This document shows positions 1 to 13,100 of a stretch of 64,000 bases of DNA, one piece after another. The stretch is from Pandoraea communis (GTDB lineage Bacteria > Pseudomonadota > Gammaproteobacteria > Burkholderiales > Burkholderiaceae), in assembly GCF_902459745.1 (NCBI RefSeq), contig NZ_CABPSJ010000002.1, positions 901,637 through 965,636 of the forward strand, given 5' to 3'. A program made the position numbers and the translations under genes. Position 1 is the first letter of the stretch, and each line of letters starts with the position of its first letter. The notes under the pieces are model-generated. The model searched no databases. It saw only the letters and a list, made by a program, of their open reading frames with translations, and was not told the DNA's origin.

Positions 1-121
1 GCTTGAGGCCGTCGTCGTCTGTGCTCAGTGCGTCGCAAGCCTCTTGCGACTGTCGCAGGAGTTCGTCAAATGAGGGCGTCTTCGGCGGTATCACGGGTGT
101 GCCTTCTTCTCGCGGGTCCAT
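1..121 (-). CDS. Partial divergent gene, N-terminal 40 codons only
   Basis: An open frame reads leftwards from an ATG at 121-119 off the window edge, giving about 40 residues starting MDPREEGTPVIPPKTPSFDE. A good Shine-Dalgarno (TAGGAG, 5 nt before the ATG on the reverse strand) supports the start. I do not recognise a family in so short a piece. Its position divergent from a reductase, with only 37 bp between start codons, is typical of a regulator gene, but that is inference from context only. Confidence 0.5.
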   Translation of the reverse strand, partial: MDPREEGTPVIPPKTPSFDELLRQSQEACDALSTDDDGLK

Positions 122-158
122 AACGCTCCTATTATTCGCAACTCAACAGGAGTTGCAA

Positions 159-1091
159 ATGCCCAATCAAATCCCGCCGAAAGGCCCCACCCTCGTGCTC
201 GGTGCAGGGGAACTCGGTGCGAGCGTGTTACGCGAACTCGCCAGACTTCGCGATGCAGGCCAAGTGACCTCCGTCTGCGTTCTGCTGCGCCCGGGTGCCA
301 ACGCCGCCTCCGTCGCCATGATGCGCCAGCTTCGAATCGACGTTGCCGAGGTGGACCTCGCCGCCGCCAGCGAGGAAGCGCTGGCCACCGTCTTCTCTGC
401 ATTCGACCAGATCATCTGCTGCACCGGCTTCGTCGGTGGCCTCGGCACTCAACGCAAGATCACCGCTGCCGTGTTGGCCGCAGGGGTTGCTCACTACATC
501 CCCTGGCAATTCGGCGTGGATTACGACGTCGTCGGCCGGGGCAGCGGCCAGGATGTCTGGGATGAGCAATTGGACGTGCGCGAGATGTTGCGCAATCAGG
601 ACAAAGTACGCTGGACGATTGTGTCGACCGGGATGTTCACCAGTTTCGTCATTTTGCCGGCATTTGGTCTGGTGGACCTCGAACAGGACACCGTGCACGC
701 ACTGGGTGACTGGGACTACAAGCTGACCGTCACGACGCCGCACGACATCGGCCGATTGACCGCCCTGATCGCGTCGTCCCGGCCATCCTTCGATGACAAG
801 GTCGTGTATCTGGCGGGCGACACGTTCACCTATCGCGAACTCGCCGACACGTTGGAGACCGTGCTTGGCCGTCCCTTCAAACGGGAACTCTGGCGCGTGC
901 CGCAACTGAAAGCCGATGCGGCGGCGCATCCCGACGACGTGATGCGCAAGTACCGGGTTGCCTTCGCGCGGAACGATGGCGTTGCCTGGCCGAAAAACCA
1001 GACACTCAACGACAAACTGGGCATGCCGGTCACAGATCTCGCGACATGGTTGCGCGAATGGCGGGACCGCGGCAATGATCGGATGTCGTGA
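159..1091 (+). CDS. NmrA/isoflavone-reductase-like NAD(P)-binding oxidoreductase
   Basis: Encodes 310 residues. Near the N-terminus (residues 11-20) is the NAD(P)-binding glycine motif GAGELGASV within a Rossmann beta-alpha-beta unit. The body matches the NmrA/isoflavone-reductase (aromatic alcohol reductase) branch of atypical short-chain dehydrogenases, including an IPWQFGVDYD stretch where PCBER-type enzymes form the active-site loop. The start at 159 is chosen because AGGAG lies 6 nt upstream (148-152); the frame stays open further upstream, but that stretch lies over the divergent gene. Substrate unknown; cytosolic. It shares a 37-bp intergenic space with the divergent partial gene, which may regulate it. 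Confidence 0.8.
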   Translation: MPNQIPPKGPTLVLGAGELGASVLRELARLRDAGQVTSVCVLLRPGANAASVAMMRQLRIDVAEVDLAAASEEALATVFSAFDQIICCTGFVGGLGTQRKITAAVLAAGVAHYIPWQFGVDYDVVGRGSGQDVWDEQLDVREMLRNQDKVRWTIVSTGMFTSFVILPAFGLVDLEQDTVHALGDWDYKLTVTTPHDIGRLTALIASSRPSFDDKVVYLAGDTFTYRELADTLETVLGRPFKRELWRVPQLKADAAAHPDDVMRKYRVAFARNDGVAWPKNQTLNDKLGMPVTDLATWLREWRDRGNDRMS

Positions 1092-1140
1092 TCACAGGCG
1101 CCGACGGATGCCCCCACCGCCCGTGGACACGGAAACCATC

Positions 1141-1174
1141 GGCGGCGCCACCGTTCTTTCCCGGCGGCGCCGCC
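1141..1174. terminator. Putative hairpin between convergent genes
   Basis: A perfect 9-bp inverted repeat (GGCGGCGCC at 1141-1149, GGCGCCGCC at 1166-1174) with a 16-nt loop lies in the 93-bp gap between the reductase stop and the stop of the giant exoprotein gene. There is no clear U-tract on either side, so a role in termination is only plausible. Confidence 0.35.
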
Positions 1175-1184
1175 CCATGCCGGC

Positions 1185-4100
1185 TCAATGCGTGTTCAAC
1201 GCGCGACGCTCCTCATCGGTAAGCCGCGCAAGCTGACGTGGATCGACGTGGTTGCCGCTGCCCACCAGTTGGAGAAGGCTCGATGGGTCATAGCCAAGCG
1301 TGCCTCGCACGCGAGATGCGGGTGGCGTGTCGCTGCCCCCTGTGCCGTCGTTAGCGCCGGCCCCCGTGCTCAACATCCGTACCGAGAAAATCGACGGCGT
1401 GTTCTGGCGTTGTGCGACACGCTCACGTGCCACCGCATCCTGCGCGGCCGAAGCCGCCTGCGCGGCCGTTGCACTTGCGTTGGTGAGCGCACCGACGTTG
1501 ACTGCCGCAATCACCGGCAGGCCCGTCGACTTGCCCTGCACCTGCACGTTCGCGGCGTTCACGACGGCGAGCGCGGCAAAGTTGACGTTCCCCGACACCC
1601 GCACCCCCGCCTCGCCCGCATCGATCGTGCCCAGCGGCGCCACGAGGTCGACATCACCCGGCGGCACTTCCGGCAACGGCGCGAGCGTGGCAATGCCGGC
1701 GCCGCTCGACGGGACCGATGGCGACAACGTCACGTTCCCGCTGTCGTCGTACACGCGCTTGGGCGGCGTATAGAGTACGGTCGTCTTTGCGCCACGGCCG
1801 GCGTTGATATCGCCCTGCGCCGACCACGCCTGAATGCTGCCACCGAAGGTCGTCATCACGCGCGACAGGCCCAGCAAAATGCTGTCCCGGCTATAGAGTT
1901 GAATGTCGCCTTCGCCCTGCGTGACGACGCCCGCGTTCGCCCCCGGCGTCACCCCTTCCACGCCGACAAGCGTGCGTCCGCCCGGGTTCAGCATTTGGAT
2001 GGCGCCGCCGAAGTTGGTGCTCACCGTGGCGTCGGTCGTCACGGGAACCGGCTTGCCGTTGACGGTGGTCGATCCGGTCACGCTGCTGAACAGCGTGATC
2101 GCGCCGTCGTACGTGATCGGCTTGCCCTGCGCGTCGCTCGTCGGGAACAACGTCGCGATGGCTTCGCGGCCGCGCAGATAGCTGCCATAACGCGGACTGG
2201 TGGCGTCGTTGTACTCGCGCCCGCCCAGCAGCAACTCCTTGAAGTAGACGTCACGCACGAACACCCCTTGCTGTTTCTGCGGCAATGCGAGGAAGTACGC
2301 GAGTGCGTCCGACGGCGCGCCCTGGTAACCGAAGCGGCTCTGGAGCCACGTGACGAGTTCGTCGCCATAGGCATGCACGACCTTGCCGCTGTCGGCCAGC
2401 GGTGCACCGCTCGCCAGTTGGTTCGCCGGATCGAAGTACAGGCGTGCGAATCGCGTGTAGTCCGGGCCATTGGCCCCCACGCCCGCAAGCACCGAAACCC
2501 CCGCCCCGCCGTTGGCGTTGGCCGGATGCGTCACGTCGCCAATGCTCTGCAACTGGCCGTAGTAGCCCTGATAGACGTTGCGGCCCGCCTGCACCTGAAG
2601 CAATCCGGGGCCGACGATGCTCGCCGACTGATAGATGATGTCGCGCCCGGCCTGCATCAGCGAGACGTCGCTGGCAGATTGATTGAGGAACGTACTCGGC
2701 ACAGTGCCCGTGCCCACAATGTCGCGGCCCGCGATGACCTCGAACGGCTTGGCGGCAACGTACCAGATGCCGTGATCCGGGATGAATCCGCTTGATGCCG
2801 TCCGGTTGCGGATGACCGACATTCCGATCTGCAAATCGTCGATGTCGATGCCCGCATAGATCTGGGCGGGCGTCGCATCCTGCGCGTGCAGATTGCCCGA
2901 CGGATAGTCCTCGCCAAACGCGAGGGGACTGGCCGAATTGATGCGTGTTCCGGCGTTGATGGAGGCGTTCGTCAGTGTCGTAAGGCTGAAGCCGTCCAAC
3001 GAAGCGAAGAACGGATGGCCCGGCGTCGCGACGCTCGCGTAGTCGGCGCCCGACATCGCAATCGACAGGCCGCCGCCATAGATCGACCCGGCCGAGAGCA
3101 CCCGAAGTTGCCCGACCGGCGACGGCATCAGCTCGATCGAACCGTCGCCGAACCGGATGTCGCCGTTGAGCGACGCAACGCTCAGGCTGCCCGGATAGAA
3201 GCCCAGCGCGTTCTGCCTGTCGCTGCCGCTGGCCCCCGACAAGGGCGCAACGTCACCACCGGCCGAGAGGAGGTTGAGCGCCGTGGACGGCGTCCACAGA
3301 CTGAACTTCGTGAAGCCGCTCTTCGTCACGGCGCCCGATGCATTCGTGTAATACCCCCCTGCGATATCGGTGAGAATCGACATGCCCGCGTCGCCCGCCC
3401 CGCCGAGTACCAGATCCCCTCGCGCGGTAACGTTCGCGATACCGTCGCCGGTCAGCACGGTCGGCCCCTTGGTTCGCGACGTCAGCTTGATCGCGTTGGG
3501 ATCGGAAGCGCGCGGATCGTACGTGGTCCAGTTGACGCCGCCCGTCTCCACGGCGATGCTGCCGACCGAACCGGCATTCACCGACGTATTGCCGCGCAAT
3601 GCGCTCAGCGAACCGTAGTAGTCTCGGAGGAAGCCGGCGGCGGCTATCGGGGGCGCCCCGTTGAGCATGCCGCCGACCTTGAGCGTGAGATCACCGCCGC
3701 CGGTCTGCACGAGTGAGCCGTCGGCGAGCACCCGGCCTGTCGATGCCACGGCAAGATCAAGGCCCGTTGAGACGAGCCCCCCCGCCGTTGCCGAGGTGAC
3801 GCCCGCGTCTCGACCGGCAATCACCGTCAGGTTGCCGCCGCCCAGCGTACCGATGCCCTGGAAGCCAATGAGTTGCAGGCCGGTCGTGTAAGCGTCCGTC
3901 TTCGCGAGCGAGCCGAAGTTGATCGACCACGCGGTCGGATCCGTTGTTGCGCCGCCACCGCCCTGCCGGTTCAGCCAGTTCCCCACCAGATTACTGTTCA
4001 CGTAGCGCAGCGGGTTGTTCGTCATCTGGATGTTGCCGGTCACGTCCTGCTGCGCCTGAAGCAACAGATCGCCGCCGTGCTCCGTGTACCAGGCCTGAAG

Positions 4101-7100
4101 CAGGTTGCCGGTCGCAATGCCGGGCAGGTTGTACGGATTGTGGCCGTCAGCAGCCAGAATCGGCGCCGCCTGCGTGCCTGCCGTATAGACGCCATACGGC
4201 GTCGCTTCGCTGAAGCTGCCCCCGGCGAGCAGGTCGAGGCCGCCCGTGCCGGTACGCAGCACACTGAAGAACGTGCCGGTCTGCGACGGGTCGTAGACGC
4301 TATCGCTCAGCGTGAGATTGCCGCTGCCGCCCAGCGCCGCCACCGGCAGCAACGCGCGTTGGTCGGCGCCCGCCAGATCGGCACCGGCCACCAGGCGCAG
4401 CGACGCCGAGCGCATGCCGGGCGCGAGCATGGTGGCGCGTGCAGATGTGGCCGAGGCGGCGGGCGAACCGGGGTCCGTCTGAAGCTTCAGACTGTTCGCC
4501 GCCGACGTTTCGGCCCCCACGGGTACGTACAACTTGGTCAATTTCGTGCCGTAAGGAATCACCGCTCCGGTGGCATAAGTCGTACCGTCGGCCGACATCG
4601 GCCGGAACGGTGCCGGCAGGGCACCTCCCGTATTCAGCGTAGGCACAACCCAACCGGCGGAGTCGCTCACTTCCATCACGTTGCTCGGGAGCAACCTCCA
4701 AAGTAACGAGCCCTGCTTTGCGAAGTGCGCCGTATCCGTCGAGAACGTCGTGGGCGTCACCGCCGAGAAGACCGGCGCTCCCGCCGCCGTGCCCATAAAG
4801 CCATCTGAAATGCTGCCGTCGACCCTCAGATTGCCGCCGGCACGCAACACGAGCGCCATCGGCTCGCCTGCGCCGTACGTTGCCGACGACGGATTGCGGT
4901 CAGCCCCCGAGCCGTAGCGGTATTTCGCGAGATCGATGTCGCCCGAGGTTGCGAGGTCGCCCAGCGAAGCGATCTGCACGCCGGGGCGCAGGTGATACAC
5001 GTTGCCGTAGGCTGCAAGACCCGCCGTGCGCGCCGTCAGCGCGCCGTTGCCCGTCGCAGTGTCGATGAATGCGGTGCTCGCGGCGTCGTAGCCGTCCATC
5101 GTGCTCTGCGTGATGACACTGCCCGACGGCAGTGTGTACGTCCACACACCGTTCAGCGCCACGCTGTCGGCACCGCGAATCGTCAGCGGACCTGCGGCGT
5201 CGATCGCGATATCGCCCGACGTCTCCGCCGTGCGCATGGCATTCAGAATGATGTCGCCGTAGTGCTTCGCACCCGGCGTGCTCACGTCAATGGCGGCCCC
5301 CGGCGCGAGTGTGAGCGTGCCACCGGCAGCCGTGAGTTCGACATGCCCGCGATTCTTCGCTTCGATGGGCGCTCCGTAGCTGTCGACCTGCAAAATCGTG
5401 CCGTGTGCGTCGAGCACGGCGCTGCTGCCGAGCGTCAGTCCGTTGCCGCCCGACAGACGAATGGTGCCCGGTGCGGCGCCCGACGCGTCGACGCTGCCGT
5501 TCACCGTCAGCGTGCCGCCGTCGGCCGAGATGCCGATGCTGTGCGCCTTCACGCCATTGCCGACCACCAGATCGCCAAGCTTCTGATCGAAACTGCGCGA
5601 CGCGAAGAAGCCCCCCTGTGTGAGCAACGCGTTCAGTCCGCCGAAGTCCGCGAAGGTGCCGGCCGTGGCGCCGAACGCCCCGCTGGTGAAGCCGTCGTCG
5701 GCCTTGCCCAGCAGGCTGCCGCCCAACGACAGCGTCCCCTTGGCCGCGTCGAACGACACGGTGCCCGCATCGGCCTGCTTCGCCGACACGTCGACGACCG
5801 ATCCCGCCAATTGACGGAGGTTGCCTTGCGCGCTCCTGAAGCTTGCGGTGCCGCCGAAGCCATACGCCGTCGCCGTCTGGATCACCGTCGGCTGGCCGCT
5901 CAGGTCGATGCGGCTGATGCCGTCGAGCACGATGTCGTTCGCCGCGTCGACCGCCAGCTTGCCGCTCGGCAGGAGCACCGTGCTGCCGAGATTCACGTTG
6001 TTGCCGGACAGATCGATCTCGGCGCCAGCGACGGTCGTCGTTGCCGTAGCCGGTGCCGCGCCCGCCGGCGCGACAACGCTCAGCGTGCCGCCCGCCGTGT
6101 AGTTCATGATCGACTTCGCCGCACCGGTGAGCAGCGGCGTGGTGAGCGTGAGATTGCCGCCCGTGCCGCTCTGGCCGAAGACGTCGCCCGCTTGCGTGCC
6201 GGGTGCCTGATAGACGTACAGCGCGCCGCGTCCGGCCGAGACGACCCTGTCGCTCGCAGCGAAGTTGATGTCGTTGAAACCGTAGATCGTGCGCGTGACG
6301 TTGGATGTGTCGAGCGTCTCGACATGACCGAGATCGATCTCCTTCGCGATGAATTGCAGTGACCCATTCCCGGTGCCCGGGCCACCGGCGGCAATCGCCG
6401 GTGCACCGACACCTTGCACACCGTTCCACGTGATGCGATCGGCCGCCACGACCGCCTGATCGCCCACGGCACCGACGCCGTAGATGGCCGAGGCATTGAG
6501 CACCAGATTGACGCCCGTCCCGCGCGTATCGAGACCGTTGCTGCCGAACAGGTTGATCGAGTTCGCGGTGCTCAGCGTGAGCCGTTGCAACGCGGGCGCA
6601 CCGTGCGTCGGGTCGCCTTGCAGCAGCGTGTTGAGTACCGATTGGTTGAACACCACGCCCGCCGGATTACCTGCGGCCGCGACTTGCGCGGCATCACCCA
6701 CGTTCAAAGTGCCCACTGCCAGCGCAATATTGCGTGCGCCGAAGCGCGCGCTGTCGTCAATGTTCGACGCGCCGTTGGTGGCGAATGCCAGCGTTCCCTC
6801 GGCATACAGGCCCGAGCCTGCACCGATGTTGATCGATCCGGCGCTCTGCGACGATCCGAGGAACTGGATGTCACCGTTGGACAACCCCAACACGGTCGCA
6901 GTCCCCGGGGAAAACAGCATGCCGGTCGAGGCGGTATCGAAGGTCGCCGGACCGCGCCCGATCGTCGTCAGCGTCACGCCGTTGCCAATGTTCAGGTTGT
7001 TGCCGACGAGGTAGATTTCCCCCGCGCTCAGCGTCACACCGTCACGCACGTAGAGATCGTTCGCCTGAGGGCTCGTTTGAAACACGAAGACGCCATCGAT

Positions 7101-10100
7101 CGGGCCAACCGTGCCGTTGATACTCAGTCGCGGCGCACCAATGGCGTTCAGGGACGCGGCATTGACCGACAGCCCATTGAAGCCCGGCGTCACATCGCCC
7201 GTCGTAATCTCGCCGATGTTGAGCACGGCCACCTGCCCCGCGACACCACCGGCCGCAGGCTGGAACAGTGCCTTGCCGTTGAATGACAGCACACTCGTCG
7301 ACGGCATCGGGTCCGGCGCATACGGCACGTCGAAGGTGAACCCGAGCCCCTTGCCGTCGCGGGGCAGCATGGGCGCCAGGCCGCCGAACTGCCGGATCTG
7401 CGCGGTCATGAAGTCGGCGTAGCTCTGCTCGTTGTACTGCGAGTACTTGCGCACCGCCGTGCCGGGCGTGACGAGCACGGTCGAGGGCAACTGGCTGCGT
7501 GCAGATGTGTTGGCGATGCTCGTGTAACCGGACACCAGATACGTGCCATTACCGGCAGCCGTCGCAAGCGCAGGCAGGTGCTGTCCGGTGCCGCCGATTT
7601 CGACGCGGTACGCACCCGGCAACAACGCGTAGTTCGACGGCAGCAGCGTGTACGTCCCTGCGGGCAGGCCGGGCACGCCGTCACCGATCGTGACGCGTTG
7701 CCCCACCGCAGGATCGCCCGCGCCATTCTCTGCGGCGATGGGGGCGTAGGCCGACGTGTAGCCCGGCACGATGGCATACACCTTGTCGCTCGCTTTACTG
7801 AGCTTCATCGTCGGGTTAGCGTTCACCAGCGGCGTGTTGAGCACGTTGACAGAGCCGCCGCGCCCCGAGACGAAGCCTGCCCCCGCAATCGTGCCGCCGC
7901 CCGACAGGTCGAGCACCGCTCCGCTGTCGACGCGCATCGTTAGCCCTTCGAGCGAAATGCCCGAGCCGCCTGCGGTATAGGTGAGCCCGATGCCGTTGCC
8001 GATGAGCGGGGCAAGCGCCGTACCGTTGTACGTGTAGGTCACACCGTCGACAGTTCCGCCATAGGGCACGGTCATGCCGTCCATTGCCACGGACGTCAGA
8101 CTGCCGGGCAGGAACTCGATGTCCTTGGTGTAGACACTCGCGCCTTGCAGCGCGGCCGTCGTCGGGCCGATCAGCAGCTTGCCGAACGGCGCACGCAATA
8201 CGCCCCCCTGACGCACGTTCGGGGCCGACAGGAACAGCATGCCGAAGACGGACAGCGGTGCGTCGGGTGTGACAGCCGTGGTGCGCCCGAGGGTCAGCGT
8301 GCCCGCGAAGTCGCTGTTGCGCTGCTGCCCCGCGACGATGTTCGCCACCGCACCGGTGGTCGGATACACCTGTGCGGCGTCAAGGTCCATATCCCACGAG
8401 GTGATCAACGTGGTGCCCTGCTGCATCGAGGGCGTCGGCAGGAAGCGAATGTCGCCCTGGCTGACGAGGCGCGTGTTACGGAAGCCTGGCGACGACGTAT
8501 CGACGTTGACGTAGTTCACCGAGTCGTAATAGCTGCTGTACGACGAGAAGATCACCGGCCCTTGCACGTCGATGAGGTTGGCATCGATCTCGAACGTCGC
8601 CGTCGTCGGACGCCCCGAGGCGCCGGGATTCGCGATCGAACCGCTGCGTACCCCGTCCGGCGGCGCAACGCGCGTGCCGCTCAGCAGGACATACGGGGCC
8701 GCCAGACGCACCGTATTGCCGGTAGCCTTCGCGGCCGGATCGTCACCCGCCACCAACTGCTCGCCGGAGGTATAGGCGTTGGCGTTGAGCTTGAGGCTCT
8801 TGTCGAGGGCGAGCGATACGTCGCCCTTGAACATCATGTAATCGCCTGACGTTAGCGAGAGCGAGCTGAAGCCGCCGCCCTTGACCATGTCGGCGCTCAC
8901 GCTCGTGCGGCCCAGGGGCAACGCCGCGACCGGTGCACCCGGGCCGCTCAGGTCGGGGGCCTCCGGGCGCGACTGCGTCACCGTGAGTGTGCTCGGCACA
9001 AGCACGCTGCTTGGTATCAGACCCGCCTGATCCGGGTAGAACGGCGTGAGCATCGACACGGACAGGTCGCCGCCAGAGGCACCGGCGCCGCCGGAGAACG
9101 CGTGCAGATTTCCGTCGAGATAGCTGCCTGCGAAGGAACTCACGGCAATCGCGCCGCCGTTGGACACGCGCGACATACGGCCGCTGGCGTTGGCCGGTTG
9201 GCCCGTCACCGTTGCTGTGTCGACCAGCACGCTAGCGCCATCGGCATTGAGCTCCGCCCCCGGACGAATCACGACGAACGACGTACCGCCACTCAGGTTG
9301 ATCGTGCCGCCGTCGAACACGGTGCCGTAGGTGCGTCCATTGGTGTCAAGTGCGGTATAGCCGAGTCCCGAGACATCGAGCTTCGCGTTCGGGCCGAGCC
9401 AGAGCGAGGTGCCGCGAACGACGCCGTTCTCGTCGAAGTTGCGCGACGTGGGGAACGCGCCATCGGCGTCGCCGATGAGATTGATCTTGCCCGCACGTGC
9501 GTTCAATGCGCCGTCGACCGTGATCTGACCGAAGCCGTCGAGCGTGATGCTCTGTCCCGGATCGACCGTGATCGACGCCCCCGGTGCGATGGCGACGGTG
9601 CCCCCCGACGGATTGCCTTGTTCGTCCTTGGTCAGCGAGCGCAGCGCGATGCTCGCGCCCGCGCGTTGCGAGATCGTATCGGTCTGCGGGTTTTCCGCGA
9701 ACAGCGGCGGCGTCCACAGAGCCAACGCTTTCGACGGATCGCTGCCGGTCACGGCCTTCATACTGTCGGCCGTGAAGCGGTAGACGGGCATGACCGGCGC
9801 GAGGGCCACGCCGTTGTCGACGCGCACGCCGTGTCCGCCATTGATGTCGTAGTTGGCGAAGCCCGCGTTGAACAGCGAACTCCCGCTGCCCGATGTGCCC
9901 GTGTTGAAGGTCGGCACTGGCGTGACGGCGATCGTCTGCGCGAGCGACGTGCCTGCAGGCAGGATGGCCCCCACGTCGTAGGTCTTCGGCACCGACACCA
10001 CCGAGCCTGCGGCAAAGACGAACTGATAGGGATTGACCGGTACGCCGTTCGGGAAGACGTTCGACGGCACGACCGTACCCTTCAGGAACACTCCGTTGCC

Positions 10101-13100
10101 GCCCCAACCGGAGAGAACCGTCCCTGCCGGAAGCGTATCTCCGGCGAAGTAGTAGACGTCCTGGTTGTTGAAGTCCTTCGACTTGAGAATGAGCCCCGTC
10201 GGCACGATCCAATCCATCAGCGTCGCGCCGACCGGCACCGCAGACATCGTGACGTCGACCTGTAACGGCGTGTCGTAGACCATCGTCGTGTGCTTTTCAA
10301 CGAGATCCATCGGTAACGGCGTCCCTGCGGGGATGGTCAGCGTCTGGGCGAGCTTCACCGACACCGGGGCTGGCGTGCCTGCCGCAAGCGTACCGCCCGC
10401 TACACCGGCGCTATTGCCGATCAGGATGCTGTCGGGGGTGGACAGCGTCAACGTGCCGCCGCCGTTCACGCCGTAGGCCACCACGGTGCCGTCGAAGGTC
10501 AGCGTGCCGACGCTCTTGCCGACGATACCGTCGCCCGCGATCAGGGTCACGTTACCGCCCGTGCCGCCCTTCGTCTTGCCGCCCGCAAGAATAGCGCCGC
10601 CCGAGGACACATCAATCACACTGCCGCTGCCGATGGTCAGGTCGCCAGTCGAATCGAATGTGACGCTGCCGCCGTTGAGATAGGTGACCTGCGACGTGGT
10701 ATCCGGGTCGAGCGCGGCGTTCACCCAGACGCCGCGTGTGCTGATGCGGTAGCCGGGCGCCAGCGTCAGGTGCACGGCACCGTCGGCCGGGAGCAGTACG
10801 GTGGCATACTGATCGCCAGCTTTGAGGAACTGATTGGCAATCGCGACCGTGCCGCTTGGCGCGAAGAGGTTGGCCATCACGTCGACGGAAGGCGCCGACA
10901 GCGCCAGACGTCCGCCGTTGTCGAGTTGAAGATCGGAGCGCACGCCGATGGTACCGGCCGTCACCAGATCGATCTCGCCGAAGCGTGTCTGATTCAATCG
11001 TGAGGCATCGAGCCACACTGTGTTCTTGCGGGTATCCGTGAGCGTGTCGCCCACACTCATCCCGTTGGTGATGTCGTTGATGTCGCCGATCACGACATCC
11101 GTCGCGAAGGCCCCTGTGCGGCCCACGCCCGTGTACTGGCCAAGCGTAAGCGAACCGGCACGCGGTACGGCGAACTGGCTGAGGGTGTAGCCGTCGGTGA
11201 GCCCGGACGGACGTGCCTGCGTCTGCACCGGGCCGGTGTAGACGTTGGCGACCACATCGCCCTCGAGCACGGCCGTCGGTGCCGAGATCGACAGCCGGCC
11301 CGCGTCGCGCCCGACCGTGTAGCCGTTTTGCAGCACGCGCGTAGGCGCGATGAGCGGGCTGGCGTACGACTCGGTCAGGTTCTTGCCCCAACGCCGGTGC
11401 TCCACCTCGAAGCCGTTATAGACACCCGTATAGAGCACGTTCGATGGCGCAGTGTTGACGTTGTAGAGCTGACCGTCTACGCCCTTGAGCCACGTATGAT
11501 TCAGATAGCCCGTCTGCACATTGAGCGAGCCGCCCGACAGGTTGATGAGCGCCCCCTTCTGCGTCACCACCTCGTTGCCGCCAATGGTCACAGTGCCGCC
11601 CTGCGCGGCCCACTCGCCAATGCCGTGCGTCTGATTGGCCAGATAGCCACCAACTTCCAGCAAACCTCCGGCGGTGTACCAACGCTCGTTCGCGTAGCCC
11701 CCCACGGACGCCGGAACGTAGATCAGACGCCGGCGGTCGATGTAGACGTTCGCATTGTTCAGTGCCGTGTTGTCGCGGTTGCCCGGTGCGTCGCGCTGCT
11801 CGTTGCCTTGCACGTTGATCTTGACGTTGTTGCTGTCCATCGACAGCGACACGCCGACCGCGCCTGAAACATCCAGTTGTGCCCCGTTTGCCACGAAACT
11901 GCGACCCGTGGCGCTCACCGCCAGTTGGCCACCGGTCGCGAGCGTGAGCGAATTGCCCTGAAACTCGACATTACCGCCGCTCACGATCTCGACGCGCGAT
12001 TGATCGCGACGATCCGAGAGTCTCGACAAGTTGTCGAACAGTCCGGACGACATGCCGGCGCGCAGGCTGTCCTGTTTTGCGGAATCCTGCATCAACGCGG
12101 CACGTTGGCTGTCGAGCGCCGTCGCCCCGTTGTCGCTGATGAGCACCGACGTCAGCGCACCACTGCCCAACGTCACCTTGCCCAGCGTGTCGCTCGCCGA
12201 GTTCAGCAGGTGAATCGTGCCGCGTGTGTTCACCGTCGTGGTCGACACCGCCGTGCCCAACTGCTGCACGTCGCGGCCCGCTAGCGTGATGTCGCCTTCC
12301 GGGGACATCAGCAAGCCGCTGTTCACCACCTTGCCCGCCGTACTCTGTGCCACGAACTGCGGCGACACTTCGTTACCGCGGGTGGTCGACGGCGTGTTCG
12401 CGTCCGTGCCCACGCCCTTGCGTATCACGAAGCTGTCGCCTGCGGCCAACGCCACCTGTCCTTGCGGTGCGACGATCGTCCCCGCGTTGCTCACCTGATT
12501 GCCCAGCAGCAGCACGTAGCCACCGCCTTGCGTCACCGACGTCGGCGTGCGCGTCGTGATATTCGCCCCCGCCTGCACTTCGACCTTGCCCAGCGCATCG
12601 GTGAACGTCGGCGTCGTGCCGTTCGCGCCGTAGATCCCGTTCATCTGAAACTGCGCGTCGCTCATGCGAGCCGCCGCGACCACCAGATTGCGCGTATCGA
12701 CCTGACTCGTGCCGCCGAAGATCACACCGTTACGGTTCAGGACCAGTACGGTGCCGTCGCCGTGAATCTGCCCCTGAATCTGGCTCGGACGCGCTTGCGG
12801 ATCGTTCACACGATTCAGCACCGCCCAGTCGCTTTGCTGTGCGAAGTTCACCGACGTGTTGCGCCCGACGTTGAACGTCTCCCAGTTCAGGATTGCCTTA
12901 TTGGCCGTTTGCTGGATGTTGACGTGGGTCTTGCCGTTGGCGCTCGTCTGCGTCGGCGCTTGAGCGTTGATCCAGCCCTTGGTCAGGCTGTTCGTGTCGA
13001 CCTTCAGGCCGCCTTCGGTCAGGCCATCGGGGATGGTCGTATCGCTGCTCGCCGCTGCCGCGCGCGCATTGGCTTGTGCGGCCTGCATTGCCGCGATGTT

